From Burkholderiales bacterium Ga0077544 (lineage in GTDB: Bacteria; Pseudomonadota; Gammaproteobacteria; Burkholderiales; Burkholderiaceae_D): a DNA stretch of 64,000 nucleotides. The DNA lies in the NCBI GenBank assembly GCA_001464355.1, contig LNEU01000026.1, positions 1 to 64,000 on the forward strand. Direction: 5' to 3'. Below are positions 37,316 to 46,430 of this stretch, piece by piece (position 1 is the first letter of the stretch; each line of letters begins with the position of its first letter). Below the pieces are notes generated by a model. The model had not been told where the DNA came from. It saw only the letters and a list, made by a program, of their open reading frames with translations, and made no database searches. The translations under genes were made by a program, and so were the position numbers.

Positions 37316-38119
37316 ATGCGACTCGCCATTCGTCACGAAACGCTCTACCGCTATACGTCACCTTTGGCATATACCATCCAGCAACTGCGCCTGACCCCGC
37401 GTATCGAAATGCATCAACACATGGTGGCATGGCATCTGGAATCATCGGGTAACCGCCACGCCTTCACCGATGCCTACGGCAATCTGTGTCACATGCTGAC
37501 CATTACCGGCACCCATGACGAGGTACGTATTGTGGTCAGCGGTGAAATCGAGGTCATGCCGCTTTTCCTGGGACGTCTGCACGAAAACGGCACATTGTCA
37601 CCGCTGGTGTTTACCGTCACGACCCGCCTGACCGAACCCAGCGATGGGATACGCGCCTTTGCAGCGCAAAATCTGCAAGGGAATCAAAGCGGCGACCTTT
37701 TAAAACTCGCAGCAGCCATTTGCGGTGCGGTCGCGTACCAAAGCGGTGCAACTGGCGTAACGACAACTGCCAACGATGCACTATTGCTGGGGCAAGGCGT
37801 ATGTCAGGATCATGCACATTTATTTATCGCCTGCTGCCACCTGCGCAACATTCCAGCGCGTTATGTATCCGGCTATATCGATTCGGGCAGTACCGGCCAT
37901 GCAGAAAGCCATGCCTGGGTCGATGTCTGGGTCGCGGAGGATGATTTCACCGGCTGGGTAAGCATTGATGTGACGCATGCAGGCTATGCAAGCGATGCAC
38001 ATTGTCGCCTGGCGGTAGCGCGGGATTACGATTCTGCTGCACCGGTCAGTGGCGTGCGACGCGGTGGCGGCGAAGAGTCGCTGGATGTGCGCGTCAACGT
38101 GACGCCCTTGTCGCAATGA
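37316..38119 (+). CDS. Transglutaminase-like peptidase of the Anbu cassette
   Basis: 267 residues: an N-terminal bacterial transglutaminase-associated domain (about 1-100, LRLTPRI...GNLCHMLTI), then a papain-like core with catalytic Cys163 (GQGVCQDHAH), His199 (AESHAWVDVW) and Asp218 (SIDVTH). It probably cleaves or transfers gamma/peptide linkages made by the ATP-grasp enzyme. Start codon abuts the alpha-E stop, so the three genes are one translational unit. Confidence 0.93.
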   Translation: MRLAIRHETLYRYTSPLAYTIQQLRLTPRIEMHQHMVAWHLESSGNRHAFTDAYGNLCHMLTITGTHDEVRIVVSGEIEVMPLFLGRLHENGTLSPLVFTVTTRLTEPSDGIRAFAAQNLQGNQSGDLLKLAAAICGAVAYQSGATGVTTTANDALLLGQGVCQDHAHLFIACCHLRNIPARYVSGYIDSGSTGHAESHAWVDVWVAEDDFTGWVSIDVTHAGYASDAHCRLAVARDYDSAAPVSGVRRGGGEESLDVRVNVTPLSQ

Positions 38120-38131
38120 ACAAGCAACCAT

Positions 38132-38202
38132 AAAATGCCTATGGACGTCGCTGATCCTTCCCGAATCATTAATTATGGTTCGGACAAAAACAGGCATTTT
38201 TT
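38132..38202 (+). terminator. Nested hairpin with T-run between transglutaminase and Anbu genes
   Basis: An outer 9-bp arm pair (38132-38140 and 38192-38200, AAAATGCCT/AGGCATTTT) encloses an imperfect 23-nt palindrome starting CCGAATCATT at 38161, and is followed by a short T-run. It resembles a terminator or attenuator that would reduce transcription into the Anbu gene. Confidence 0.5.
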
Positions 38203-38295
38203 GTGTAAATGACTACTCCGTTGTTTTGTTCCCCGGCATCAACAATGGTGTGGTGATTCCTGTAAAATTCGTGTTTTGCTTTTTCTCTCTCTGTC

Positions 38296-39174
38296 ATGAC
38301 TTATTGTGTTGCGATGCGTCTGGATGCAGGATTGGTTTTCCTCTCCGATTCGCGAACGAATGCCGGTGTCGATCATATCGGCACGTTTAGAAAAATGACG
38401 GTTTTTGAGACGCCGGGTGATCGCATGATGGTCTTGATGACTGCCGGCAATTTATCTATCTCGCAATCAGTGCGTCAAATCGTCGCAGAACACGTCACAG
38501 CAAGCGGCAAAAGCATCTGGAACGCGACCACAATGTATGAAGCTGCGCAGGTCGTCGGCGAAGCAATCCGCATCGTGCGCGAACGCGACGCCGATTCACT
38601 GCAACAATTTGGTATCGACTTCAATGTCAGCATGATTTTTGGTGGCCAGATCAAGGGCGAACGCTGCCGCTTGTTCCAGATGTATTCGGCCGGAAACTTC
38701 ATTGAATCGCATGACGAAAACACTTACTTCCAGATCGGCGAATCCAAGTACGGCAAACCGATCATAGATCGCGTCGTCACTCCTGCTACAGCTTTGGATG
38801 AAGCGGCAAAGTGTGCATTGATTTCGATGGATTCGACCTTGCGTTCGAACATCTCGGTCGGTCTGCCGCTTGATCTGCTGATTTATGAAAACAATACCCT
38901 GGCCGTGACGCGCTTTGTCACTATCGACGAAGGCAATCAATACTTCCAGATGATTCGTCAGACTTGGGGCAAGCAATTGAAAACTGTGTTTGAGAGCATC
39001 AACGATCCGGTCTGGAATGCCGCACCTGATGCACAAAGCAATGTCTTGTCTAGCGTTTCCAGCAAGAGCCAGCCGGTGCGCATTGCACCGCCGCCAGTTT
39101 TCGGCATCGATACAACACCACCCGGGCCATTGCAGACGCTGGCGCAGGATGATGCGAGCGACAAGCAGCATTGA
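38296..39174 (+). CDS. Anbu proteasome-like peptidase
   Basis: 292 residues of the ancestral beta subunit family (COG3484). The N-terminus MTYCVAMRLDAGLVFLSDSR has catalytic Thr2 exposed after Met removal; the LVFLSDSRTNAG and GDRMMVLMTAGNLSIS stretches follow the HslV/proteasome-beta fold. Anbu subunits assemble into open helical or ring complexes of undefined substrate. Last gene of the cassette, 176 nt after the transglutaminase gene. Confidence 0.92.
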   Translation: MTYCVAMRLDAGLVFLSDSRTNAGVDHIGTFRKMTVFETPGDRMMVLMTAGNLSISQSVRQIVAEHVTASGKSIWNATTMYEAAQVVGEAIRIVRERDADSLQQFGIDFNVSMIFGGQIKGERCRLFQMYSAGNFIESHDENTYFQIGESKYGKPIIDRVVTPATALDEAAKCALISMDSTLRSNISVGLPLDLLIYENNTLAVTRFVTIDEGNQYFQMIRQTWGKQLKTVFESINDPVWNAAPDAQSNVLSSVSSKSQPVRIAPPPVFGIDTTPPGPLQTLAQDDASDKQH

Positions 39175-39245
39175 TATGTACTCAGTAAATTAGTTGTTAC
39201 AACGGGCTTCACGTCTCAACTAATCAACAAACGCGACAGACAAAC

Positions 39246-39285
39246 AAAAAGGGCAGCAGATGCAAACGCATCTGCTGCCCTTTTT
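39246..39285. terminator. Bidirectional terminator between Anbu and purM
   Basis: A perfect 18-bp stem (39246-39263 with 39268-39285) with an AAAC loop and A/T runs on both outer edges, suited to stop both converging transcripts. Confidence 0.92.
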
Positions 39286-39309
39286 AATTTCGCAAACTTT
39301 TACACCAAC

Positions 39310-40353
39310 TTACACCACGATCGTTTGTGCCTGACCTTCTTGGCGGGCGCGGATTTCGCCAATCTGCATCACGGTTTCGCCGGCTGCCTTCAATTGCGCA
39401 ATCGCGGCTTCCGCATTTTCTTTTGCCACGATGACCGTCATGCCGATACCGCAGTTGAAGACGCGATGCATTTCGGCATCGGCAACACCGCCATGTTCTT
39501 GCAACCATTTGAATAATGGCGGCATGTCCCATGCACTGCTTTCGAGCACTGCAGTCAGATGCGGCTGCAACACGCGCGGGATGTTTTCTACCAAACCGCC
39601 ACCGGTGATATGCACCATGCCTTTGACTTCCATCGCGTCCATCAAAGCCAGCAAAGGCTTGACGTAAATGCGGGTAGGTTCCATCAACACATCAGCTAAC
39701 TTGCGGCCGTGAAAATCAGCGTTCAAATCAGGTTGGGCGACCGAAATGATCTTGCGTACCAGAGAATAACCGTTGGAGTGCGCACCGGATGAAGCCAGAC
39801 CCAGCACGATATCGCCAGCAGTAATCTTGGTACCGTCGATAATCTTTGATTTTTCCACTGCGCCGACTGCAAAACCTGCCAGATCGTATTCACCAGCTGG
39901 GTACATGCTAGGCATTTCGGCAGTTTCGCCACCGATCAGAGCGCAACCAGCCTGCTCGCAACCTTTGGCCACGCCTTTGATGACGTCCGTTGCAATAGCT
40001 ACATCGAGCTTGCCGCAAGCGAAGTAATCGAGGAAGAACAAAGGCTCTGCGCCTTGTACCAGAATATCGTTGACGCTCATCGCAACCAGATCGATACCGA
40101 CTGTGTCGTGACGATTCAATTCAAATGCCAGCTTCAGCTTGGTACCTACGCCGTCAGTACCGGAGACCAGAACAGGTTCCTTGTACTTTTTGCTGATTTC
40201 GAACATGGCGCCGAAACCACCGAGGCCGCCCATCACGCCTTCGCGCATCGTGCGTTTGGCAAAAGGCTTGATCGCTTCGACCAGAGCATCGCCCGCATCG
40301 ATATCAACGCCGGCGTCGCGGTAGGAAAGTGAAATATTGGAAGTGGAACTCAT
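39310..40353 (-). CDS. purM: Phosphoribosylformylglycinamidine cyclo-ligase
   Basis: AIR synthetase, 347 residues, converting FGAM to AIR with ATP. Motifs: [19 protein letters not shown] at the N-terminus, [36 protein letters not shown] and [14 protein letters not shown] near the second half. Standard length. The divergent neighbour is hda. Confidence 0.97.
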   Translation of the reverse strand: MSSTSNISLSYRDAGVDIDAGDALVEAIKPFAKRTMREGVMGGLGGFGAMFEISKKYKEPVLVSGTDGVGTKLKLAFELNRHDTVGIDLVAMSVNDILVQGAEPLFFLDYFACGKLDVAIATDVIKGVAKGCEQAGCALIGGETAEMPSMYPAGEYDLAGFAVGAVEKSKIIDGTKITAGDIVLGLASSGAHSNGYSLVRKIISVAQPDLNADFHGRKLADVLMEPTRIYVKPLLALMDAMEVKGMVHITGGGLVENIPRVLQPHLTAVLESSAWDMPPLFKWLQEHGGVADAEMHRVFNCGIGMTVIVAKENAEAAIAQLKAAGETVMQIGEIRARQEGQAQTIVV

Positions 40354-40707
40354 GATGTGATAGTCAGCAGAGGCAGTAAAATAGCAGTTGTGGCCGGATG
40401 GCTAGCCTGTCGGTCCGGTATCCATTCATCTATAAGGAGCTTAATCAGGGTCGCAATGAACATTCGTCATCGCGGCAAGTCCGCACTTTTGAAATTGGAT
40501 AAACTGGATCAATCAGGCTCTATAATTCAAAAAAGCATTCGAGCAAGCGTTCGGGCAAAGCGGTATTTTATCAAATCGATCCCGCTCCTCCCGCATTTGA
40601 TGAGACTTTCTTTGCCAAAGTGGAAAATAGCTGGGAACAAGCCGTCAAATTCAGCCCGCCACAGAATAAACTGTATTTTTTAACAATAACAATATGATAA
40701 AGCTAGC
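40354..40707. other. purM/hda divergent region
   Basis: About 350 nt with no complete gene. In several Burkholderiales, as I recall, an AI-2E/PerM transporter gene lies between purM and hda; it is missing here. A start-less coding-looking frame (40503-40697) is listed separately. Confidence 0.4.
40503..40697 (+). pseudogene. Possible 3' remnant of a lost gene upstream of hda
   Basis: A 64-codon plus-strand frame bounded by stops has no ATG, yet its second half reads like real protein, for example FDETFFAKVENSWEQAVKF followed by SPPQNKLYFL. It ends with a TGA 10 nt before the hda ATG. It may be the tail of a deleted gene; chance remains possible. Confidence 0.25.
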
Positions 40708-41379
40708 ATGAGGCAGTTGTTACTCGATTTACCTGCCGAAAAACCACAAACCCTGGCATCGTTTGTAATCGGCGCCAATGCAGAATTGCTTGAGCTCTTG
40801 CAGCGCCTCGAACAAAGAATCCCGGTTGGACTGGACGAACGCTTCGTTTATCTGTGGGGCGATGCGAGTGCCGGGAAAACCCACCTGCTACGCGCGCTGG
40901 CGGCGTGTGATGACAGCCGTTACATCTCTGGCGATGCCGGTACAGATGCTTTTGTCTATCAGCAGAAAACAACGCTCTATCTGATAGACGATAGTCACAA
41001 GCTGACGCCGGAAGCGCAAATCGCTGCATTCGCGCTCTTTAATCAAGTCCGCGAACAAGGCGGCTGTCTGCTCGCAGCCGGTAACGTTGCACCGGCAACA
41101 TTGGCTGTGCGCGAAGATTTGCGCACGCGCTTAGGCTGGGGCCTGATCTATCAGGTGCATGGCTTGAGCGACGACGAAAAAATTGCCGCCCTGACGCACG
41201 CGGCCACTGCACGCGGTCTGGCGTTATCACCCGGCGTGTTACCCTATCTGCTCAATCATTTTGCTCGCGATATGCGCTCTTTATCGGCAATGCTGGACGC
41301 GCTGGATGAATATTCTCTGGAAACAAAACGACCAATTACATTGCCTTTGTTGCGCGAACTGCTGCAACGGAATGATTAA
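40708..41379 (+). CDS. hda: DnaA regulatory inactivator Hda
   Basis: 223-residue AAA+ protein. It opens with the clamp-binding motif QLLLDLP, has Walker A WGDASAGKTHLLRAL and a Walker B-like region LYLIDDSHKL, and ends with the DnaA-like lid helices (LLNHFARDMRSLSAML). With the sliding clamp it stimulates ATP hydrolysis by DnaA after replication initiation. Confidence 0.94.
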   Translation: MRQLLLDLPAEKPQTLASFVIGANAELLELLQRLEQRIPVGLDERFVYLWGDASAGKTHLLRALAACDDSRYISGDAGTDAFVYQQKTTLYLIDDSHKLTPEAQIAAFALFNQVREQGGCLLAAGNVAPATLAVREDLRTRLGWGLIYQVHGLSDDEKIAALTHAATARGLALSPGVLPYLLNHFARDMRSLSAMLDALDEYSLETKRPITLPLLRELLQRND

Positions 41380-41462
41380 CCGTTTGCGCGCTAATGAATG
41401 CGCTTTTGAATTAGCCTGCCAACAAGCCTTAAATTTAGCCTGAATATAGTCTGATATTACGC

Positions 41463-42134
41463 ATGAACCTTGCCCTCTTTGATCTTGACCACACCTTGCT
41501 TCCCATCGATTCCGATCATGAATGGGGCGAATTTCTGACACGCACCGGTGCTGTGGAGCCAGTTGCGTTCAATGCTCGCAACAATGCTTTTTATGAGCAG
41601 TACAAAGCGGGAACACTGGACCCAGTGGAATATCTGGAATTTGCACTGAGCACGCTGGCACAATTTTCACGCCGACAAATCGACGACTGGCATCTGGCAT
41701 ACATGCGCGAAGTCATCGAACCGGCCATCCTGCCAGCGGCACGCAATCTGGTAAAAAAACATCAGGACGCTGGTGACCTGGTTGCGATCGTTACCGCCAC
41801 TAATCGCTTCGTCACCGCACCGATTGCCCGTGCGCTCGACGTCGAGCATCTGATCGCTGCCGAACCGGAATTTGGTGAAGACGGTTCAGTCACCGGAAAA
41901 TTGCTAGGCGTACCGACCTCCGGTGCGGGTAAAATCACGCATACCAACGCATGGCTGGCCGCACGCGGCCTTAAACTGAGCGACTTTCCGCGCAGTTATT
42001 TTTACAGCGATTCGCAAAACGATATTCCATTGCTATCCATCGTCACCGACCCGATTGCCACCAACCCCAACGCCTTGCTGACTGCGCACGCTCAAGCGCA
42101 TGGCTGGCCAATCATCAAGCTATTCAATGATTAA
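41463..42134 (+). CDS. HAD-IB family phosphatase (SerB-like)
   Basis: 223 residues. Motif I DLDHTLLPIDSD with nucleophile Asp, motif II IVTATNRFVT, Lys in GAGKITHTNAW and motif IV FYSDSQNDIPLLSIV. The alpha-helical cap after motif I places it in subclass IB with phosphoserine phosphatase and related enzymes; substrate unknown. Overlaps pcnB by 8 nt, so translationally linked to the RNA/folate operon. Confidence 0.88.
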   Translation: MNLALFDLDHTLLPIDSDHEWGEFLTRTGAVEPVAFNARNNAFYEQYKAGTLDPVEYLEFALSTLAQFSRRQIDDWHLAYMREVIEPAILPAARNLVKKHQDAGDLVAIVTATNRFVTAPIARALDVEHLIAAEPEFGEDGSVTGKLLGVPTSGAGKITHTNAWLAARGLKLSDFPRSYFYSDSQNDIPLLSIVTDPIATNPNALLTAHAQAHGWPIIKLFND

Positions 42135-43479
42135 AAAGTTTATCCGTCGCATTCTCGGCACCAAACAAAAAGCAGACGATCACACGCAGCCTGTCGTACT
42201 GACTGCGAAAGAACACGGCATCGATCCGAAGCTGGTTTCATCGAATGCGATCCGCGTTACCAGCAGTCTGCAAGATGCAGGATTCAAGGCCTTCCTGGTC
42301 GGTGGTGCGGTGCGCGATTTGCTGCTCGGTGTCAAACCCAAGGATTTCGATATCGCAACCAACGCGACGCCTGAACAAGTCAAACGCCTGTTCCGCCGCG
42401 CTTTCATTATCGGCAAGCGTTTTCAAATCGTGCATGTGATGTTCGGCCAGGATTTGCTGGAAGTCACCACCTTCCGCGGCTCTGCTACTGATGGTGCGCC
42501 GAAAGATGAACACGGTCGCGTGTTGCGCGATAACACCTTCGGCGAACAACACGAAGATGCATTAAGACGCGACTTCACCATCAATGCGATGTACTACGAT
42601 CCGGCTTCACAGATAGTGCTGGATTATCACGGTGGGATTGCAGATATACGCAACAAGACACTGCGCATCATCGGCGTACCGGAAGAACGCTATCGCGAAG
42701 ACCCAGTACGACTGCTGCGCGTAGTTCGCTTCGCGGCCAGACTCAATTTCACGATCGCACCAGACACGCGTGCACCTATCGCGGTGATGGCACCGTTGAT
42801 CAACAATGTACCGGCAGCACGGGTATTCGATGAAATGCTCAAGCTGTTAATGAGCGGTCATGCGCTCGCGTGTCTGCAGCAATTGCGCAAGGAAGGTTTG
42901 CATCACGGCTTGCTGCCTTTGCTCGACGTCGTACTGGAACAACCGCTGGGTGAAAAATTTGTGCGCCTCGCTTTGGCGAGTACCGACGAGCGCGTCAGAG
43001 AAGGTAAACCAGTTTCGCCAGGATTCCTGTTTGCATCTCTGCTGTGGCATCAGGTTGTAGAGAAGTGGAACGCTTATCAGGCGGCCGGCGAATATCCGAT
43101 TCCAGCCTTGCATCTGGCGGCAGACGATGTATTGAATACACAAACCGACAAGCTCGCATTGCAACGCAAGATCGCCTCCGACATGCGCGATATCTGGGCG
43201 ATGCAACCACGCTTCGACAGACGCGTCGGCAAGACTCCGTACAAATTACTTGAACATTTACGCCTGCGCGCAGGCTACGATTTCCTGCTGCTGCGTTGCG
43301 CATCCGGCGAGATCGATAGCGAGATCGGCGAATGGTGGACGGCTTTCATCGCTGCCGATGGTGCGGAGCGCGAAGAACTGTTGACCAAAAAATCGGCCAC
43401 CACCAATGAAGGCCCAGCGAAGAAACGTCCACGTCGTCGTCGCAAACCTGCAGGCGCAGCAGCCGGAAAAACTGAATGA
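42127..43479 (+). CDS. pcnB: Poly(A) polymerase I
   Basis: 450 residues from the ATG at 42127. Nucleotidyltransferase signatures AFLVGGAVRDLLLG and KDFDIATNATPEQVKRLFRR, then RRDFTINAMYYDP and LLRVVRFAARLNFTI, and a strongly basic tail (KKRPRRRRKPA) for RNA binding. Adds 3' poly(A) tails that direct RNA decay. Overlaps folK by 4 nt. Confidence 0.96.
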   Translation: MIKKFIRRILGTKQKADDHTQPVVLTAKEHGIDPKLVSSNAIRVTSSLQDAGFKAFLVGGAVRDLLLGVKPKDFDIATNATPEQVKRLFRRAFIIGKRFQIVHVMFGQDLLEVTTFRGSATDGAPKDEHGRVLRDNTFGEQHEDALRRDFTINAMYYDPASQIVLDYHGGIADIRNKTLRIIGVPEERYREDPVRLLRVVRFAARLNFTIAPDTRAPIAVMAPLINNVPAARVFDEMLKLLMSGHALACLQQLRKEGLHHGLLPLLDVVLEQPLGEKFVRLALASTDERVREGKPVSPGFLFASLLWHQVVEKWNAYQAAGEYPIPALHLAADDVLNTQTDKLALQRKIASDMRDIWAMQPRFDRRVGKTPYKLLEHLRLRAGYDFLLLRCASGEIDSEIGEWWTAFIAADGAEREELLTKKSATTNEGPAKKRPRRRRKPAGAAAGKTE

Positions 43480-43964
43480 CAGACAGGCAGATTGTTGCCT
43501 GCATAGGCATAGGCTCAAATCTGGGTGACGCAGCGGACAATGTCCGCAATGCGCTGCTTGAGTTAGCAAAACTGCCGTCAAGCAGCGTGACGGGACAATC
43601 AGCCTTGTTCCGTACTGCCCCCATCGATGCCGATGGCGATGACTACGTCAATGCTGTCGCTCGCATCAGCACCAGTTTATCCGCCGAAGAATTACTGCAA
43701 GCCTTGCTGCAACTCGAACAAGACTTCGGACGTGAGCGCTCTTATCTGAATGCCCCACGTACACTGGATCTGGACGTCTTGCTATACGGCGATCAAATCA
43801 TTGTGACGCCAACATTGACTGTACCGCATCCACGCATGACGACGCGTGCCTTCGTCTTGATTCCGCTATTACAGATCGATCCCTTCATCCAGATTCCAGG
43901 ATTAGGAGCCGCTCATCTATTCGTGCCTGGTGTAGCAACCCAAGCCATTCAAAAAATTGCTTGA
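43476..43964 (+). CDS. folK: HPPK, 2-amino-4-hydroxy-6-hydroxymethyldihydropteridine pyrophosphokinase
   Basis: 162 residues. CIGIGSNLGDAADNV at the N-terminus, SALFRTAPID, FGRERSYLNAPRTLDLDVLL (metal and pterin binding) and VPHPRMTTRAFVLIPLLQI. Transfers pyrophosphate to the pterin in folate synthesis. Start codon overlaps pcnB in ATGA. Confidence 0.96.
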   Translation: MTDRQIVACIGIGSNLGDAADNVRNALLELAKLPSSSVTGQSALFRTAPIDADGDDYVNAVARISTSLSAEELLQALLQLEQDFGRERSYLNAPRTLDLDVLLYGDQIIVTPTLTVPHPRMTTRAFVLIPLLQIDPFIQIPGLGAAHLFVPGVATQAIQKIA

Positions 43965-44061
43965 AGAAATTCTCTTTAAATCAAATTAATCTTGAATCGG
44001 GCATGAAATCATGGCGACAACCTCAAATACGATGACCAAGCCCTCACCCTATTGAGACGCC

Positions 44062-44409
44062 ATGCAAATTCCCGTTATTGTCCAAACCGTCGGCTTGCTG
44101 ACTTTATCCAATGTCTTCATGACTATCGCCTGGTATGGTCATTTGAAAGGACTGTCTTCAAAACCATGGTGGATCGCCGCGCTGATCAGCTGGGGCATCG
44201 CACTGTTTGAATACCTGTTACAGGTACCGGCCAACCGCATCGGCTATACACAGTTCAGTCTGGCCCAACTGAAAATTATGCAGGAAGCGATTACACTCAC
44301 GGTGTTCGTTCCTTTCGCAATCATTTTCATGGACCAACCGTTCAAACTTGATTATGTATGGGCAGCACTCTGCCTGGTGGGCGCGGTTTATTTTATTTTC
44401 CGCGCATGA
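44062..44409 (+). CDS. DUF486 small membrane protein
   Basis: 115 residues with four membrane helices (VGLLTLSNVFMTIAWYGHL, WWIAALISWGIALFEYLL, LTVFVPFAIIFM, VWAALCLVGAVYFIF). The DUF486 family resembles small multidrug-resistance or DMT proteins; transport function unproven. Lies between folK and the nucleoside kinase. Confidence 0.85.
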   Translation: MQIPVIVQTVGLLTLSNVFMTIAWYGHLKGLSSKPWWIAALISWGIALFEYLLQVPANRIGYTQFSLAQLKIMQEAITLTVFVPFAIIFMDQPFKLDYVWAALCLVGAVYFIFRA

Positions 44410-44465
44410 ATCTGAAATTTCGACATGCCGCATCAACGCGGCTATCCAACGCTAGATAGACCATT

Positions 44466-45107
44466 ATGGATTTTGAAAAATACAAATACGTTGTCGTCGA
44501 AGGTGCGATCGGTGCGGGCAAGACCACGCTCGCCAGCAAGCTTGCCGCTCATCTAGGCGCGCAAACTCTGTTGGAGTCACCGGAAGAAAATCCATTCTTG
44601 GAAAAATTCTATCGCGATGCCAGCCGGTACGCGCTGCCGACACAAATGTTTTTCCTGTTCCAGCGCATGAATCAATTGCGCGAGCTTGCACAACCCGATT
44701 TATTTGACGCACGTATCGTGTCTGATTTTCTGCTGGACAAAGACCCTATTTTTGCGCGCCTGACTTTAGGTGATGACGAGTTGGCGCTGTATCAACAACT
44801 GTACGATCACTTGCGCCCGCAAGCGCCCTTGCCTGACCTCGTGATCTATCTGCAAGCCGAGCCGGAAACGCTTATCGAGCGTATTCGCAAGCGTGGCATC
44901 TCGATAGAAGCCGGCATTTCTGAACCGTATATGCAGCGGTTGTGCGAAAGCTATAGCCGCTTTTTCTACGATTACGATGCCGCGCCTTTATTGATCATCA
45001 ATACCGAAAATCTGAACCCTATCGACAATGACGAAGACTTTGCACTCTTGCTGACGCGCATTGCAGGCATGCGTGGCAAGCGTGAATTTTTTAGCCGTGG
45101 AGAATAA
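44466..45107 (+). CDS. Deoxynucleoside kinase (dGK/dAK-type)
   Basis: 213 residues. P-loop [15 protein letters not shown], the [15 protein letters not shown] acceptor region with its conserved Glu, and the lid [14 protein letters not shown]. Phosphorylates deoxyguanosine/deoxyadenosine in salvage. Starts in a tight gap before panB (stop-to-ATG 2 nt), so probably co-translated. Confidence 0.9.
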   Translation: MDFEKYKYVVVEGAIGAGKTTLASKLAAHLGAQTLLESPEENPFLEKFYRDASRYALPTQMFFLFQRMNQLRELAQPDLFDARIVSDFLLDKDPIFARLTLGDDELALYQQLYDHLRPQAPLPDLVIYLQAEPETLIERIRKRGISIEAGISEPYMQRLCESYSRFFYDYDAAPLLIINTENLNPIDNDEDFALLLTRIAGMRGKREFFSRGE

Positions 45108-45109
45108 GT

Positions 45110-45940
45110 ATGGCGAGCTATCTGCAGGAAAATGAATCAAGCATACGCAACAAGGCCATCACCGTGCCAGCGCTGTTTGCATTGCGCGAACGCGGCGAAA
45201 AGATCACAATGCTGACCGCCTACGATGCAAGCTTCGCAGCATTGATGGATATGTGTGGTGTCGAAACCTTGCTGGTCGGCGACTCGCTCGGCATGGTGTG
45301 TCAGGGACATCAATCGACCTTGCCCGTCACCATAGACGACGTTGCGTATCACACCGCCAGCGTGGCACGCGGCAACAAGACTGCGCTATTGTTAGCCGAC
45401 ATGCCTTTCGGCAGTTACGCAACTCCTGAGGCGGCGTTCACCAACGCAGTCAAACTGATACAGGCCGGCGCACAGATGGTTAAACTTGAAGGTGGCGCAT
45501 GGGTGGTGGATACCGTGCGCTTTCTGGTTGAACGTGAAATTCCAGTGTGCGCGCATTTGGGTTTAACACCGCAATCGGTACATCGCTTCGGCGGTTACAA
45601 GGTCCAGGGTAAAACGGCTGAAGCGGCGAAACAATTGAAAGACGATGCGCTCACCTTGCAGGCAGCCGGCGCATCCTTGTTGATACTGGAAGCGATACCG
45701 GCCGGTTTGGGAAAAGAAGTAACCGATCTGTTGACGATGCCAACCATAGGCATAGGAGCGGGCCCGGATTGTTCAGGTCAGGTATTGGTGATGCACGATT
45801 TCATCGGCGTATTTCCGGGCAAGAAGGCGCGCTTCGTGAAAAACTTCATGGAAGGCCAAGCCAGTATTGAAGGTGCAGTGCGCGCCTATATACGCGAAGT
45901 CAAAGAAGGCACATTTCCTGCGCCTGAACATTGCTTCTGA
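45110..45940 (+). CDS. panB: Ketopantoate hydroxymethyltransferase
   Basis: 276 residues, first step of pantothenate synthesis. Typical segments: [36 protein letters not shown] (metal Asp), [26 protein letters not shown] and [17 protein letters not shown]. Standard length. No panC follows in this window. Confidence 0.96.
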   Translation: MASYLQENESSIRNKAITVPALFALRERGEKITMLTAYDASFAALMDMCGVETLLVGDSLGMVCQGHQSTLPVTIDDVAYHTASVARGNKTALLLADMPFGSYATPEAAFTNAVKLIQAGAQMVKLEGGAWVVDTVRFLVEREIPVCAHLGLTPQSVHRFGGYKVQGKTAEAAKQLKDDALTLQAAGASLLILEAIPAGLGKEVTDLLTMPTIGIGAGPDCSGQVLVMHDFIGVFPGKKARFVKNFMEGQASIEGAVRAYIREVKEGTFPAPEHCF

Positions 45941-46016
45941 AACGATAGAGTCTGATACGTAGTTGCATACTTGATATTCAAGGCAGCAACTACAGTTGAG
46001 ATGATCAGTATGATTT

Positions 46017-46052
46017 AATGCGGCAACGATTCAGTATCGTTGCCGCATTTTT
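46017..46052 (+). terminator. Terminator after panB
   Basis: A perfect 14-bp stem (46017-46030 with 46036-46049), a TCAGT loop and a following T-run end the panB transcript; the convergent chorismate mutase stop codon overlaps its edge. Confidence 0.9.
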
Positions 46053-46344
46053 ATTGGAATACTGTTTGCACGGCAATTGCGCGGTGATTGATAACGACTT
46101 CATCGATAATGCCGCGAAACAGGTTCTGCACCACTTGCGGCTTCACGCTGAACTCATTTGCCAGCTCGGTATAGCGTTGTGCCTGACGTGCTTCACGTTC
46201 CGGATCAATCGCACTCAATTTCTTTTGCGCTTTCAATACACCCACCTGATTAGTGATATCGAAGCGTTGCGCCAGTAGTTTTACGATGTGCGCATCGATC
46301 TTGTCGATCTCGATGCGCAATACTGTCAATTCAGAGTCTTCCAT
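46051..46344 (-). CDS. Monofunctional chorismate mutase (AroQ class)
   Basis: 97-residue helical protein with the AroQ pattern: LRIEIDKIDAHIVKLLAQRFD (in parts), GVLKAQ, DPEREARQAQRY. Catalytic Arg, Lys and Glu/Gln of the all-helical fold are present by eye. Converts chorismate to prephenate. No fused prephenate dehydratase and no signal peptide, so cytoplasmic. Confidence 0.88.
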   Translation of the reverse strand: MEDSELTVLRIEIDKIDAHIVKLLAQRFDITNQVGVLKAQKKLSAIDPEREARQAQRYTELANEFSVKPQVVQNLFRGIIDEVVINHRAIAVQTVFQ

Positions 46345-46430
46345 TTATTCTCTCCTGCCAAATCCAAGCACACTGCCATTCAGCTCTGCAGATACACGAC
46401 GGCAATCAAATATTTAATTAGTTAGCGTAA

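Noticed and set aside
40357-40683. A 108-codon plus-strand GTG-started frame in the purM-hda gap
   Set aside because: Basic and low-complexity, with no ribosome site. The overlapping +1 frame looks more like coding sequence.
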